The notes under the pieces: generated by a model
Databases searched by the model: none
Told to the model about the DNA's origin: nothing
The model's input: only the letters and a program-made list of their open reading frames with translations
DNA from: Bradyrhizobium sp. 141
GTDB lineage: Bacteria; Pseudomonadota; Alphaproteobacteria; Rhizobiales; Xanthobacteraceae
NCBI RefSeq assembly: GCF_023074055.1
Contig: NZ_JADPKR010000097.1
Span: 1-64,000 of the forward strand
Direction: 5' to 3'
DNA: 64,000 bases
Part shown: piece after piece, positions 9,005 through 17,078 of the stretch
How positions within the stretch are numbered: the stretch's first letter is position 1
Layout of the letters: each line of letters starts with the position of its first letter
Made by a program: the position numbers and the translations under genes

Positions 9005-9043
9005 AATTGACATCGTCCGGGCCAAGCCGGGACGATGTCAATT
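9005..9043. terminator. Bidirectional hairpin between convergent genes
   Basis: Perfect 14-base arms AATTGACATCGTCC (9005-9018) and GGACGATGTCAATT (9030-9043) surround an 11-base loop. It lies between the convergent caspase and DUF1345 genes and overlaps the DUF1345 stop codon. The A/T-rich arm ends suit intrinsic termination in both directions. Confidence 0.75.
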
Positions 9044-9730
9044 TGAGATCGCGCTTGCCGCGATGTTCACCGTCAGCGCCAGCAACGCCGTATTGTAGAT
9101 GAATGAGACGATGCCGTGCGCCGTCGCGGTGCGGCGGATCGTCTTGTCGGTGATGCCGACGTCGGAGACCTGCGCGGTCATGCCGATCACGAACGAGAAA
9201 TAGACGAAGTCCCAATAGTCGGCCTGGTCTTCCTTGTCGCGGCTCGGAAACTGAAGGCCGCCAGGTGTGGCATGCCGATAATAATCATGGGCGTAGTGCA
9301 GCGCGAACGTCGTGTGTACGGCGGCCCACGATAGCGCAATGGTGCTGATTGCGATGGTCAGCTCCAACACGCCCCGATGTGGTGTGCCGAGCTCGGAGAG
9401 GATTGCGGCGATGCTGGCGAACGCTCCCGTCGCCGTCACCAGCAGGATCACGAAGCGGCCGTCGTCCTGCATCGCGGCTGCGCGCCGGATGTGGTGATGG
9501 TCGTTGCAAAGCATCATTGCGTAGACCAGCACGAGATAAACCGTGATCAGCGCGTCCCAGCCGAACAACAGCCGGGTCACCAGCCGGTGCGACCCCGGCA
9601 GCAGCAGGCAGACCAGGACGCCAGCCGCGAGCGCGATGAACGTTCGCGGCCGAGCATAAAGCAGCCGCATCGGCCGCGACATCTGCCAGAAGCGGACGAG
9701 GGCGGGATCTTCTTTGCCGCCGGCCGCCAT
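9038..9730 (-). CDS. DUF1345 integral membrane protein
   Basis: A 230-residue membrane protein with about five hydrophobic segments. The conserved DUF1345 signatures are visible: HYAHDYY in the middle and DYWDFVYFSFVIGMTAQVSDV toward the C-terminus. Its function is unknown in the literature I know. It begins 9 bases after the farnesyl diphosphate synthase stop, so the two genes are probably one transcription unit. No enzymatic motif is visible, and a role in isoprenoid metabolism would be guesswork. Confidence 0.8.
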   Translation of the reverse strand: MAAGGKEDPALVRFWQMSRPMRLLYARPRTFIALAAGVLVCLLLPGSHRLVTRLLFGWDALITVYLVLVYAMMLCNDHHHIRRAAAMQDDGRFVILLVTATGAFASIAAILSELGTPHRGVLELTIAISTIALSWAAVHTTFALHYAHDYYRHATPGGLQFPSRDKEDQADYWDFVYFSFVIGMTAQVSDVGITDKTIRRTATAHGIVSFIYNTALLALTVNIAASAISN

Positions 9731-9739
9731 CGACGCGCG

Positions 9740-10663
9740 TCAGCTCTTCCGTTCGGCGACAAACCGCGCCGCTGCCTGCAGCACGGCGGCGCGATCGCCG
9801 AAGATCGACACCGCGCTGTCGGCCCGCGCGAGCAGATCGCGCACGCGCTGCTTGGCACCTTCGATGCCGAGCTGGGTGACGAAGGTGGTCTTGCCGAGTG
9901 CGGCATCGGCGCCGGCCGGCTTGCCGAGCGCTGTCGCATCGCCCTCGACGTCGAGCAGATCGTCGGCGATCTGGAACGCTTCGCCGAGCGCGCGCCCGTA
10001 ATCGTCGAGCGCCTGATATTCCTTTTGCGAGGCCTGGCCGAGGATCGCGCCGGCGATGCAGCCGTAGCGCAGCAGCGCGCCGGTCTTCATCTGCTGAATA
10101 CGCGCGACGTCGATTGGCTCGTTGCCGCCAAAGCGACCTTCGCCGGCGAGGTCGAGGATCTGGCCGCCGACCATGCCGCCGATGCCGGCGCAGCGCGCCA
10201 GTGCACGCGTCAGCAGCAGGCGCACATTGGCGTCGCGGTGGATCTCGTCGCGGGTGATGATGTCGAAGGCGAGCGTCAACAGGCCGTCGCCGGCGAGGAT
10301 CGCGGTGGCGTCATCGGTCTTCTTGTGCAGGGTGGGGCGGCCGCGGCGCAGATCCGAATTGTCCATCGCCGGCAGATCGTCATGGATCAGCGAATAGCAG
10401 TGAATGCATTCCAGCGCCGCACCGGCGAGCAGTGCCGCCTCGCGCGGTACATCGAACACGGCGGCGCTCTCGACCACCAGGAACGGCCGCAGGCGTTTGC
10501 CGCCGTTCAGGCTCGAATAGCGCATTGCGTCCATCAGTCGCTTGGGCCGGGCGATCTCATCGTGCAGGATGTCGTCCGACAACAGGCGCCCGAGCAAGGC
10601 CTCGGTGTCATCAGCGGTCTTGTCCAGACGCTTGGCGAAATCGGACGGGGACGTGCCGGTCAT
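9740..10663 (-). CDS. ispA: Farnesyl diphosphate synthase (polyprenyl synthetase, IspA type)
   Basis: A 307-residue cytoplasmic enzyme that condenses dimethylallyl diphosphate with two isopentenyl diphosphates to make farnesyl diphosphate, the precursor of undecaprenyl carriers, quinones and hopanoids. The first Asp-rich motif is Asp95-Asp96-x4-Asp101 (DDLPAMD), with the two-residue insertion usual in bacterial short-chain synthases. The second is in FQIADDLLD. The GGKRLRP motif (residues 54-60) is also present. I start at the ATG at 10663 rather than 12 codons upstream. A geranylgeranyl product cannot be strictly excluded. The gene is divergent from mtgA across 161 bases, and the grouping with mtgA links two steps of envelope synthesis. 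Confidence 0.87.
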   Translation of the reverse strand: MTGTSPSDFAKRLDKTADDTEALLGRLLSDDILHDEIARPKRLMDAMRYSSLNGGKRLRPFLVVESAAVFDVPREAALLAGAALECIHCYSLIHDDLPAMDNSDLRRGRPTLHKKTDDATAILAGDGLLTLAFDIITRDEIHRDANVRLLLTRALARCAGIGGMVGGQILDLAGEGRFGGNEPIDVARIQQMKTGALLRYGCIAGAILGQASQKEYQALDDYGRALGEAFQIADDLLDVEGDATALGKPAGADAALGKTTFVTQLGIEGAKQRVRDLLARADSAVSIFGDRAAVLQAAARFVAERKS

Positions 10664-10824
10664 CAAGAAGGGCTCCAGAACTAAAATTCGGCCGGACAAT
10701 CCTTTATGAGACCGCCCCAGTCAATCGTTTGGAAGGCCTAAAAAGTGCTGGAAAACGCCCGAATTATCACAGACTTAATGGCAGGGTCCGTGGCTGCGTT
10801 TCATTTTGCGCCGGAAAGGTTGAT

Positions 10825-11499
10825 TTGCGCATCGTCAAAATCCTTCTCCTGGTGCTCGTGGTCGCAGCTCTCGCGCCCTATGTGATCGCGCCGTTGTATC
10901 GCACCGGCCATCCCGTTTCGACGCTGATGGCATGGCGCTCTCTTCGCGGCGCGCCGATGCAGCGGGAATGGATCGATCTGGCGGCGATGTCGCCCTCACT
11001 GCCGCGCTCGGTGGTGGCGGCCGAGGATGCGCATTTCTGCAAGCATCATGGGATCGATTGGGGCGCGTTGCGCGAGGCGATAGACGACGCGCAGGAGGAC
11101 GGCACGCCGTTCCGGGGTGCTTCCACCATCACCCAGCAGGTCGCAAAAAACCTGTTCCTCTGGCAGGGGCGGGATTTCGTCCGCAAGGCGTTGGAATTCC
11201 CGCTGGCGCTCTGGATTGATTTGGTCCTGCCCAAGCCGCGGATCCTGGAGATTTACCTCAACATCGCCGAGCTCGGTCCACAGGGACAATTTGGCGTCGA
11301 GGCGGCCAGCGCTTATGCCTTCGGCAGGTCGGCCGCCAGCCTTTCCCCCCGGGAAGCCGCCCTTCTGGCCTCAATCCTGCCGAATCCAGTCAAACGCAGC
11401 GCCAAAACCCCCGGCCCGGGCGTCCGGCGGCTGGCCGCGACCTATATGGCGCGGGGGCAGGCGGGCTCACTTGCGACCTGCTGGCGGGAAAATCGCTGA
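10825..11499 (+). CDS. mtgA: Monofunctional peptidoglycan glycosyltransferase (GT51)
   Basis: A 224-residue inner-membrane enzyme that polymerises lipid II glycan chains. Residues 3-22 are a membrane anchor. GT51 motifs appear in order: the catalytic Glu in VAAEDAHFCKHHGIDW, GASTITQQVAKNLFLW, the RKALEF motif and KPRILEIYLNIAELG. The usual second (transpeptidase) domain of class A PBPs is absent, as expected for MtgA. I place the start at TTG 10825 because GGAAAGG lies at the right distance and the membrane anchor follows at once; no ATG fits. Earlier in-frame codons run back into the divergent ispA gene and are excluded. Confidence 0.9.
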   Translation: MRIVKILLLVLVVAALAPYVIAPLYRTGHPVSTLMAWRSLRGAPMQREWIDLAAMSPSLPRSVVAAEDAHFCKHHGIDWGALREAIDDAQEDGTPFRGASTITQQVAKNLFLWQGRDFVRKALEFPLALWIDLVLPKPRILEIYLNIAELGPQGQFGVEAASAYAFGRSAASLSPREAALLASILPNPVKRSAKTPGPGVRRLAATYMARGQAGSLATCWRENR

Positions 11500-11667
11500 T
11501 TTCGGGCCCAATCCGGGCGTATTTTCCGGCCCAAGAGCCTAGCTTTACGGCCAGCCTTCCTCTATAAGCCCGGCCTTGATCGGCATTCAGCTCGCCTCGT
11601 ATTGCGGGTGCTGAGCCGTCCCTCCCGGACGATGCCCTGACAACACCAATCCCTAGAGGATATTGAA

Positions 11668-11850
11668 ATGGCCGTTCCGAGAAGAAAAACCTCGCCGTCG
11701 CGCCGTGGCATGCGCCGCTCGGCAGACGCCATCAAGAAGCCGACCTATGTGGAAGACAAGGACTCAGGCGAGCTCCGTCGTCCGCACCATCTCGACCTCA
11801 AGACCGGCATGTACAAGGGCCGGCAGGTCCTGAAGAAGAAAGAGTCCTGA
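11668..11850 (+). CDS. rpmF: 50S ribosomal protein L32
   Basis: A 60-residue basic ribosomal protein. The start MAVPRRKTSPSRRGMRRS and the HHLDLKTGMYKGRQVL end are diagnostic of L32. This is the alphaproteobacterial form without the four zinc-binding cysteines. AGAGGATATTGAA precedes the ATG. The gene is followed by an intrinsic terminator that overlaps its stop codon. In many bacteria rpmF sits with plsX-fabH; here it follows mtgA instead. Confidence 0.97.
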   Translation: MAVPRRKTSPSRRGMRRSADAIKKPTYVEDKDSGELRRPHHLDLKTGMYKGRQVLKKKES

Positions 11851-11868
11851 GCCTCAGGACCTTTCTTT
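11844..11868 (+). terminator. Intrinsic terminator of rpmF
   Basis: GTCCTGA (11844-11850, which includes the stop codon) pairs perfectly with TCAGGAC (11854-11860) across a 3-base loop, and CTTTCTTT follows directly. Confidence 0.75.
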
Positions 11869-11993
11869 GGGCAGGATGATTTAGCCTGCCTGATTTCGGC
11901 CCATCCATGAGATAGACGGTGACGGCGGCGGAGCAAATGCTTCGCCGCTGCATTGTTCTGTCCGGACATCTTGATCGAGAAGGCGTTTTGCCG

Positions 11994-12647
11994 ATGGTCG
12001 GTTTCCCGCTGCTCCTGATTCCGCTCGCGGTCTACAACATCATCGCCTTCCTGATGCCGACCGTTTCCTTTACGGACGTGCTGTTCAGGGTGCCGATGGT
12101 GTCCGGCGAGGCCTGGCCGGTTACGCTGGCCGATCTCCTGCTCGCGCTCGGCGTGGTGCTGCTGCTGCTCGAAGTGGTCAAGGGCGCGCGGCCCGGCTCG
12201 AAGTTCCTGATGGATCATCTGCTGTCGCTGATCATCTTCGCCGCGGCGGCGGCCGAGTTCGTGATGTGGCCCAAATTCGGCAACTCGACCTATTTCCTGT
12301 TGGTGCTGCTTGCGATGGCCGATTTCTTCGCTGGCATCGCCCAGCGCACGCGTCGTCGCGTCACCTATGTCGCCGAGACGACGGTGGCGCCGCCGCGCAA
12401 GGCCAAGCGCCAGAACGAAGCGTCGGGCGAGGATGTGGCGTCCGAGCGCAAGTTCGAGCCGGTGATTGCGCCGCAGCCGGCGCCGGTGGAGCCTCCCGCA
12501 CCTTCGGCGCAATCTGTCGCCGAATCCGTGCTGATGGATCATCCTGCGCCCAAGCCCGTGCAGGGCGCGCCCTCGCCGGAAATTCCCTCGCCACATCTTC
12601 AGCCGGGCAATGGCACGCCGTCCTCGCCGGACACGCCGCCGCGCTGA
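11994..12647 (+). CDS. Four-helix membrane protein with Pro-rich tail, function unknown
   Basis: A 217-residue protein I cannot assign to a named family. Four hydrophobic segments are visible: LLIPLAVYNIIAFLM, LADLLLALGVVLLLLEVV, LLSLIIFAAAAAEFVM and YFLLVLLAMADFFAGI, all within residues 1-115. After that comes a cytoplasmic-looking tail rich in Pro, Ala and Glu (APPRKAKR to the end). Similar proteins beside rpmF are common in Rhizobiales, by my recollection. The ATG at 11994 begins the first membrane segment directly; a start at 11919 would add 25 residues of less likely character. Its stop lies next to the end of a convergent small gene. Confidence 0.65.
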   Translation: MVGFPLLLIPLAVYNIIAFLMPTVSFTDVLFRVPMVSGEAWPVTLADLLLALGVVLLLLEVVKGARPGSKFLMDHLLSLIIFAAAAAEFVMWPKFGNSTYFLLVLLAMADFFAGIAQRTRRRVTYVAETTVAPPRKAKRQNEASGEDVASERKFEPVIAPQPAPVEPPAPSAQSVAESVLMDHPAPKPVQGAPSPEIPSPHLQPGNGTPSSPDTPPR

Positions 12648-12923
12648 TCAGGCCACCTGCCGTGTGCGTGCGCTGACGCTTTGCAGCGGGTGCTTGCTGC
12701 CATAGGCCATCTGTGCGTCTTCGGAAGAGGCACGGCGCAACCGGCTCCCCTGGGGCAGGTGCTCGGCATTGGCGATGAGCTGGGCGACGAAGCTCGGATC
12801 AGGGCGCGGCATCGGCGCCTTGTGAACCCACTGCAACGTCGGCATCAACGGCACCAGGGCCGTGCCGGCCTGCCGCTTTGCCTCTTCCATTCCATCCGCG
12901 GTCGCCATCGCAACACCGTTCAT
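12648..12923 (-). CDS. Conserved small rhizobial protein, function unknown
   Basis: A short protein of about 91 residues. The segment RPDPSFVAQLIANAEHLPQ followed by a basic RLRRASSEDAQMAYG stretch recalls a family of small proteins found across Rhizobiales, so I regard it as real despite its length. There is no signal peptide or membrane segment. The start is uncertain: ATGs at 12965, 12923 and 12905 and a TTG at 12980 are all in frame, and none has a convincing ribosome-binding site. It abuts the stop of the convergent upstream gene with no spacer. Confidence 0.5.
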   Translation of the reverse strand: MNGVAMATADGMEEAKRQAGTALVPLMPTLQWVHKAPMPRPDPSFVAQLIANAEHLPQGSRLRRASSEDAQMAYGSKHPLQSVSARTRQVA

Positions 12924-13129
12924 CAGGTTGAACTGGCGCGTTTTGGGACATTGGCGCCGGTGCATATGATGGTCTCGCAAGGCCTATGCCGCCCGAGCCT
13001 AATCGGTTCCTCGGTAGTTTGGGAACGTGGTTTCCAAATTGTTTATCAACTTTGCCTAGGGTCGGAGGCGAATCTGGCTCTATCCTGTGCCGGCTCAGGA
13101 CTCCCCTGCTGTCCCGAAACGAGGCGATT

Positions 13130-14824
13130 TTGACCCCCGCATTACCGCAAGCCTCCGACATTCTGGCCGCCCTCGGCCAGGCCGTGTTCGCCTGGGACAT
13201 CGGCAGTGATGCGATGGTCTGGGGTGATCAGGTCGCCAGCGTCTTTTCCGGCATTCCCGCCGAGCGACTGGCGACCGGCGCCGAATTTGCCAAGCTGATC
13301 GAACCCGCGCCATCGGTGCGGACCGCCGCGCTGGCGCAAACTTATGCCGTGCATGGTGCGGACGGCACGCCCTACCGGGTCGAGTACGGCGTCCGCATGA
13401 GCGCCGCCGATCCCGTGATCTGGATCGAGGAGACCGGCCGCTGGTTCGCGGGCCCCGACGGCCGCCCCACGCGTGCGATCGGCTCCGTCCGCATCAACAA
13501 TGAACGCCACGCCCGCGACGAGGAGCTGACCAAGCTGGCCCGGCTTGATCCGCTGACCGGCGAGCTCAACCGGTCGTACCTGATCGCGGCGCTGGCCGAG
13601 GCGATCGAGGAGACGACACGCTTCCGCTCGACGGCGGCCTTCATGCTGGTTGGTATCGACCATCTCGCCCGCGTCAACGACGCCTTCGGCTTCGACGTTG
13701 CCGACGCCGTGATCCTCGACATCGCCAAGCGCATCCGCGCGCGCCTGCGCGGTGGCGACGTGCTCGGGCGCTTTTCCGGCAACAAGTTCGGCCTGATCCT
13801 GAAGAACTGCACCGTCGACGACATGAATGTCGCCGCCGAGCGTTTCCTTGCCGGCATCCGCGACGAGGTGGTGCCGACCAAATCCGGTCCGGTCTCGGTC
13901 ACCGCGTCGATCGGCGCGGTCAGCGTGCCGCGCTATGCCCGCAACACCGACGAGGCCGTCAATCGTGCCCATGAGACGCTGGATGCTGCCAAGCGCCGCC
14001 GCGTCGGCTCGTTCGCGGCATGGCGCCCGGATGCCACGCGCGACGCGCAGCGCCGCGTCAACATCCGCGTCACCGACGAGATCGTCACCGCGCTGAACGA
14101 GCGCCGCATCAAGCTCGCCTATGAGCCGGTGGTGTCGGCCGCCTCGCGCGAGCGCGCGTTCCACGAATGCCTGGTGCGGATGGACCAGGGCGACGGCCAG
14201 GTGCTGCTCGCGCCCGACATCGTGCCGGTCGCCGAACGGCTCGGCCTGATACGCCTGGTCGATCATCGCGTGCTCGAGCTCGTGGTCGCCGAGCTCGCGG
14301 CGGCGCCCGACATCTGCCTCAGCCTCAATATCTCGCCTGATACCACCATGGATCCGGACTGGTGGGCGGGAATCGAATCGCTGATGCAGGCCCATCCTGG
14401 TGTTGCCGAGCGGCTGATCGTCGAGATCACCGAAACCGTCGCGATCCAGGACATCGATGACGTTCGCGCTTTCGTTGGCCGTCTCAAGCATTTCGGCAGC
14501 CGCATCGCCATCGACGATTTCGGTGCCGGCTACACCTCGTTCCGAAACCTGCGCAAGCTCGGTGTGGACATCGTGAAGATCGACGGTGCCTTCGTGCAGA
14601 ACATCACCCATTCCGCCGACGACCGCGCCTTCGTGCAGACCCTGATCGACCTCGCCCGCCGCCTCGACATCAAGACCGTCGCCGAATGGGTGCAGGACGA
14701 AGAGGCTGCAAACATGCTGCGCGACTGGGGCTGCGACTACATCCAGGGCCGCTTGATCGGGCTTGCGTCAGCCGAGCGGCCATGGGGGGCTTCAGCGGAT
14801 AGTGCGCTGCCTGCGGCAAGCTGA
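13130..14824 (+). CDS. GGDEF-EAL protein with degenerate GGDEF and ECL in place of EAL
   Basis: A 564-residue protein of cyclic-di-GMP signalling. Residues about 10-125 look like a PAS-type sensor (AVFAWDIGSDAMVWGD). The GGDEF domain spans about 130-295, but its active-site loop reads RFSGNKFG (SGNKF at 216-220), so cyclase activity is unlikely. The EAL domain spans about 310-550: the signature is Glu347-Cys-Leu, yet the metal and substrate residues in NISP, EITETVA, IDDFGAGYTS and KIDG remain, so phosphodiesterase activity is possible. No membrane segment is present. I start at TTG 13130, which has GAGGCG upstream; the frame is open further back to 12986. Confidence 0.83.
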   Translation: MTPALPQASDILAALGQAVFAWDIGSDAMVWGDQVASVFSGIPAERLATGAEFAKLIEPAPSVRTAALAQTYAVHGADGTPYRVEYGVRMSAADPVIWIEETGRWFAGPDGRPTRAIGSVRINNERHARDEELTKLARLDPLTGELNRSYLIAALAEAIEETTRFRSTAAFMLVGIDHLARVNDAFGFDVADAVILDIAKRIRARLRGGDVLGRFSGNKFGLILKNCTVDDMNVAAERFLAGIRDEVVPTKSGPVSVTASIGAVSVPRYARNTDEAVNRAHETLDAAKRRRVGSFAAWRPDATRDAQRRVNIRVTDEIVTALNERRIKLAYEPVVSAASRERAFHECLVRMDQGDGQVLLAPDIVPVAERLGLIRLVDHRVLELVVAELAAAPDICLSLNISPDTTMDPDWWAGIESLMQAHPGVAERLIVEITETVAIQDIDDVRAFVGRLKHFGSRIAIDDFGAGYTSFRNLRKLGVDIVKIDGAFVQNITHSADDRAFVQTLIDLARRLDIKTVAEWVQDEEAANMLRDWGCDYIQGRLIGLASAERPWGASADSALPAAS

Positions 14825-14826
14825 AG

Positions 14827-14926
14827 TCTCGTAGGGTGGGCAAAGCGAAACGTGCCCACCATTCTTGTTGCATCGCTTGAAAGATGGTGGGCACGGCGCA
14901 AGGGCGCCTTTGCCCACCCTACGAGA
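14827..14926. repeat. Dispersed intergenic palindrome, family A, copy 2
   Basis: Arms TCTCGTAGGGTGGGCAAAG and CTTTGCCCACCCTACGAGA are perfectly complementary, with the same inner GTGCCCACCAT / ATGGTGGGCAC pair as copy 3 and a diverged version in copy 1. It lies between the convergent GGDEF-EAL and tctA genes and is well placed to end transcription from both sides. Confidence 0.8.
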
Positions 14927-14931
14927 CCCTC

Positions 14932-16440
14932 TCACGCCCCCTCATCCAGCGCCACCAGCTCGCGCTTCTTGCGCAGCGCGGGCAATAGCGGCGCGATCAG
15001 CAGCACCATTGCGAATGCGAGACACACCGCCGAGATCGGCCGCTGCACGAAAGTCCAGAGATCGCCCTGCGACAGGATCAGCGACTTGCGCAGATTGTTC
15101 TCCATCATCGGCCCCAGCACGAAGGCCAGCACCAGCGGCGCCGGCTCATAGCCGAGCTTGCGCATGAAATAGCCGATGATCCCGAACGCGATCATCACAT
15201 AGACGTCGAACACGTTGTTGCTGGAGCAGTAGACGCCCAGGATCGTGAACAGGATGATCAGGGGGAACAGGATGTTGTAGGGCAGCTTGAGCAGCTGCAC
15301 CCACATGCCGATCATCGGCAGGTTCAGGACCAGCAGCATGACGTTGCCGATATACATGCTGGCAACGATGCCCCAGAACAGGCCGGGGTTCTGCGTGATC
15401 AGCAGCGGTCCCGGCTGCAGGCCGTGAATGACGAATGCACCGAGCAGCAGTGCCATCACCACATTCGGAGGAATGCCGAGCGTCATCAGCGGAATGAAGG
15501 CGCCGCCCGCCGCGGCGTTGTTCGCCGATTCCGGCCCCGCGACGCCTTCGATCGCGCCATGGCCGAAACGCTCCGGTGTTTTCGACAGCCGTTTCTCAAG
15601 CGCGTAGGACGCGAAAGACGCCACCACCGCGCCGCCGCCCGGCAGGATGCCCAGGAAGAAGCCCAGGATCGTGCCGCGGCCGACCGGGCCCGCGCTCGCC
15701 TTCAAGTCCTCTTTACTGGGCAGGAGATGAGTGATCTTCGTGTTGATGATGTCGCGCTTGATGGCCTGCTCGGTGTTGAGCAGCACCTCGGCAACGCCGA
15801 ACAGGCCCATCACGACCGGCACGAGGCCAATGCCGTCGATCAGCTCCATACGTCCGAAAGTCAGCCGCGGCTGCGCGGTGATGCTGTCGAGCCCGATCAG
15901 TCCGAGCACGACGCCGATGCACGCCATCAGCAGCGCCTTCGGCATCGATCCCTGCGTCAGGAAGGTGAGCACCACGAGGCCGAGCACCATCAGGCTGAAA
16001 TATTCGGCCGGGCCGAACGCGATGGCGACGCTGGCAAGCTTCGGCGCGACCAGCATCAAGGCGATCAGTGCAAACGTGCCGGCGATGAAGGAGCCGAAGG
16101 CGGAGATGCCGAGCGCGGGCCCTGCGCGGCCCTGCTTCGCCATCTGGTGGCCGTCGATGCAGGTGACGACGGAGGCCGCCTCGCCGGGGATGTTGACCAG
16201 GATCGAGGTGGTCGAGCCGCCATACATCGAGCCGTAATAGATGCCGGCCATCATGATGATGCCGGATTCCGGCGTGCCCGACAGCGTCACGGGCAGCAGC
16301 AGCGACATCGCCGAGATCGGCCCGATCCCCGGCAGCACGCCGACCAACGTGCCGATGAAGACGCCGATGAAGCAGTAGAGCAGGTTGATCGGCAGCAGCG
16401 CGACGCCGAATCCATGCGCGACATTGACAAGCGTATCCAT
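14932..16440 (-). CDS. tctA: Tripartite tricarboxylate transporter, large permease subunit TctA
   Basis: A 502-residue inner-membrane protein with about 12 hydrophobic segments. The N-terminal motif GTLVGVLPGIGPISAMSLLLPVT is typical of TctA, as is the duplicated GILPGGGAVVASFASY motif in the middle. With TctB it forms the Na+- or proton-coupled membrane unit that takes carboxylates from the binding protein TctC. It starts 4 bases after the tctB stop, so the two are co-translated. The gene order C-B-A is that of the classic operon. The carboxylate substrate is unknown; no TctD/TctE two-component pair is adjacent. Confidence 0.93.
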   Translation of the reverse strand: MDTLVNVAHGFGVALLPINLLYCFIGVFIGTLVGVLPGIGPISAMSLLLPVTLSGTPESGIIMMAGIYYGSMYGGSTTSILVNIPGEAASVVTCIDGHQMAKQGRAGPALGISAFGSFIAGTFALIALMLVAPKLASVAIAFGPAEYFSLMVLGLVVLTFLTQGSMPKALLMACIGVVLGLIGLDSITAQPRLTFGRMELIDGIGLVPVVMGLFGVAEVLLNTEQAIKRDIINTKITHLLPSKEDLKASAGPVGRGTILGFFLGILPGGGAVVASFASYALEKRLSKTPERFGHGAIEGVAGPESANNAAAGGAFIPLMTLGIPPNVVMALLLGAFVIHGLQPGPLLITQNPGLFWGIVASMYIGNVMLLVLNLPMIGMWVQLLKLPYNILFPLIILFTILGVYCSSNNVFDVYVMIAFGIIGYFMRKLGYEPAPLVLAFVLGPMMENNLRKSLILSQGDLWTFVQRPISAVCLAFAMVLLIAPLLPALRKKRELVALDEGA

Positions 16441-16444
16441 GCGA

Positions 16445-16930
16445 TCAACCGATCCCGAACAGGCCCGAGGGCAACTGAATCAACAGCAGCCGCTTGAGCA
16501 CCCACCACATGCCCATGGGCACCAGCACGGCGACCGGAATCGCCAGCGTCCAGCGGACGGGATCGATCAACCGCAACAGCAGCAGCATCAACGGGATCGA
16601 CGACAGCAGGAAGCCGAGTGGCTCCAGTGCGACGGAGAAGGCCACGAGACAGGCAATCAGCAGGAGCGGCTTGCTCCAGCGCACATTTTCCCAGCGCGAG
16701 GCCAGCGTGGGCCCGCCTTCGGTGATCGCCGAGACGATGATGGAGCCTGCGAACACGCACATCAGAATGCCCGTGTAGAACAGCACATAGCCGGAGCCGG
16801 GATCGTTGATGGTGCCGAGCTTGAGCTTCAGGCCGGACCAGATCACGAAGCCGCCGAGCGCGAGCCCGATCACTCCGCCCCAGAGTTCGGAATTGCTGAG
16901 ACGGAGTTTGACGTTGGTTTGATCGTTCAT
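16445..16930 (-). CDS. tctB: Tripartite tricarboxylate transporter, small permease subunit TctB
   Basis: A 161-residue membrane protein with about four hydrophobic segments (WGGVIGLALGGFVIWSGL, YTGILMCVFAGSIIVSAI, LLLIACLVAFSVALEPLG and a split C-terminal pair). Length and topology fit TctB, the poorly conserved small subunit. The ATG at 16930 is preferred over the ORF extension to 17011, which runs into an intergenic repeat. It lies between tctC and tctA on the same strand. Confidence 0.85.
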   Translation of the reverse strand: MNDQTNVKLRLSNSELWGGVIGLALGGFVIWSGLKLKLGTINDPGSGYVLFYTGILMCVFAGSIIVSAITEGGPTLASRWENVRWSKPLLLIACLVAFSVALEPLGFLLSSIPLMLLLLRLIDPVRWTLAIPVAVLVPMGMWWVLKRLLLIQLPSGLFGIG

Positions 16931-16951
16931 CTGGAATGCTCTCGGATCACC

Positions 16952-17054
16952 GTCGTCCTGAGGTGGCGAAGCGCAGCGTAGCCCTCGAAGGGCGGCGGTG
17001 CCCCGATCCATCCTTCGAGGCGAGCCGCAAGCGCGGCTCGCACCTCAGGATGAC
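16952..17054. repeat. Intergenic palindrome, family D
   Basis: Arms GTCGTCCTGAGGTG (16952-16965) and CACCTCAGGATGAC (17041-17054) are complementary except for one base, with inner inverted repeats (CCTCGAAGG / CCTTCGAGG, GAGCCGC / GCGGCTC). It sits between tctC and tctB inside the operon, where it could stabilise or attenuate the transcript so that the binding protein is made in excess. Confidence 0.7.
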
Positions 17055-17078
17055 GCCATCGTGTGTGGCGGGATAACT

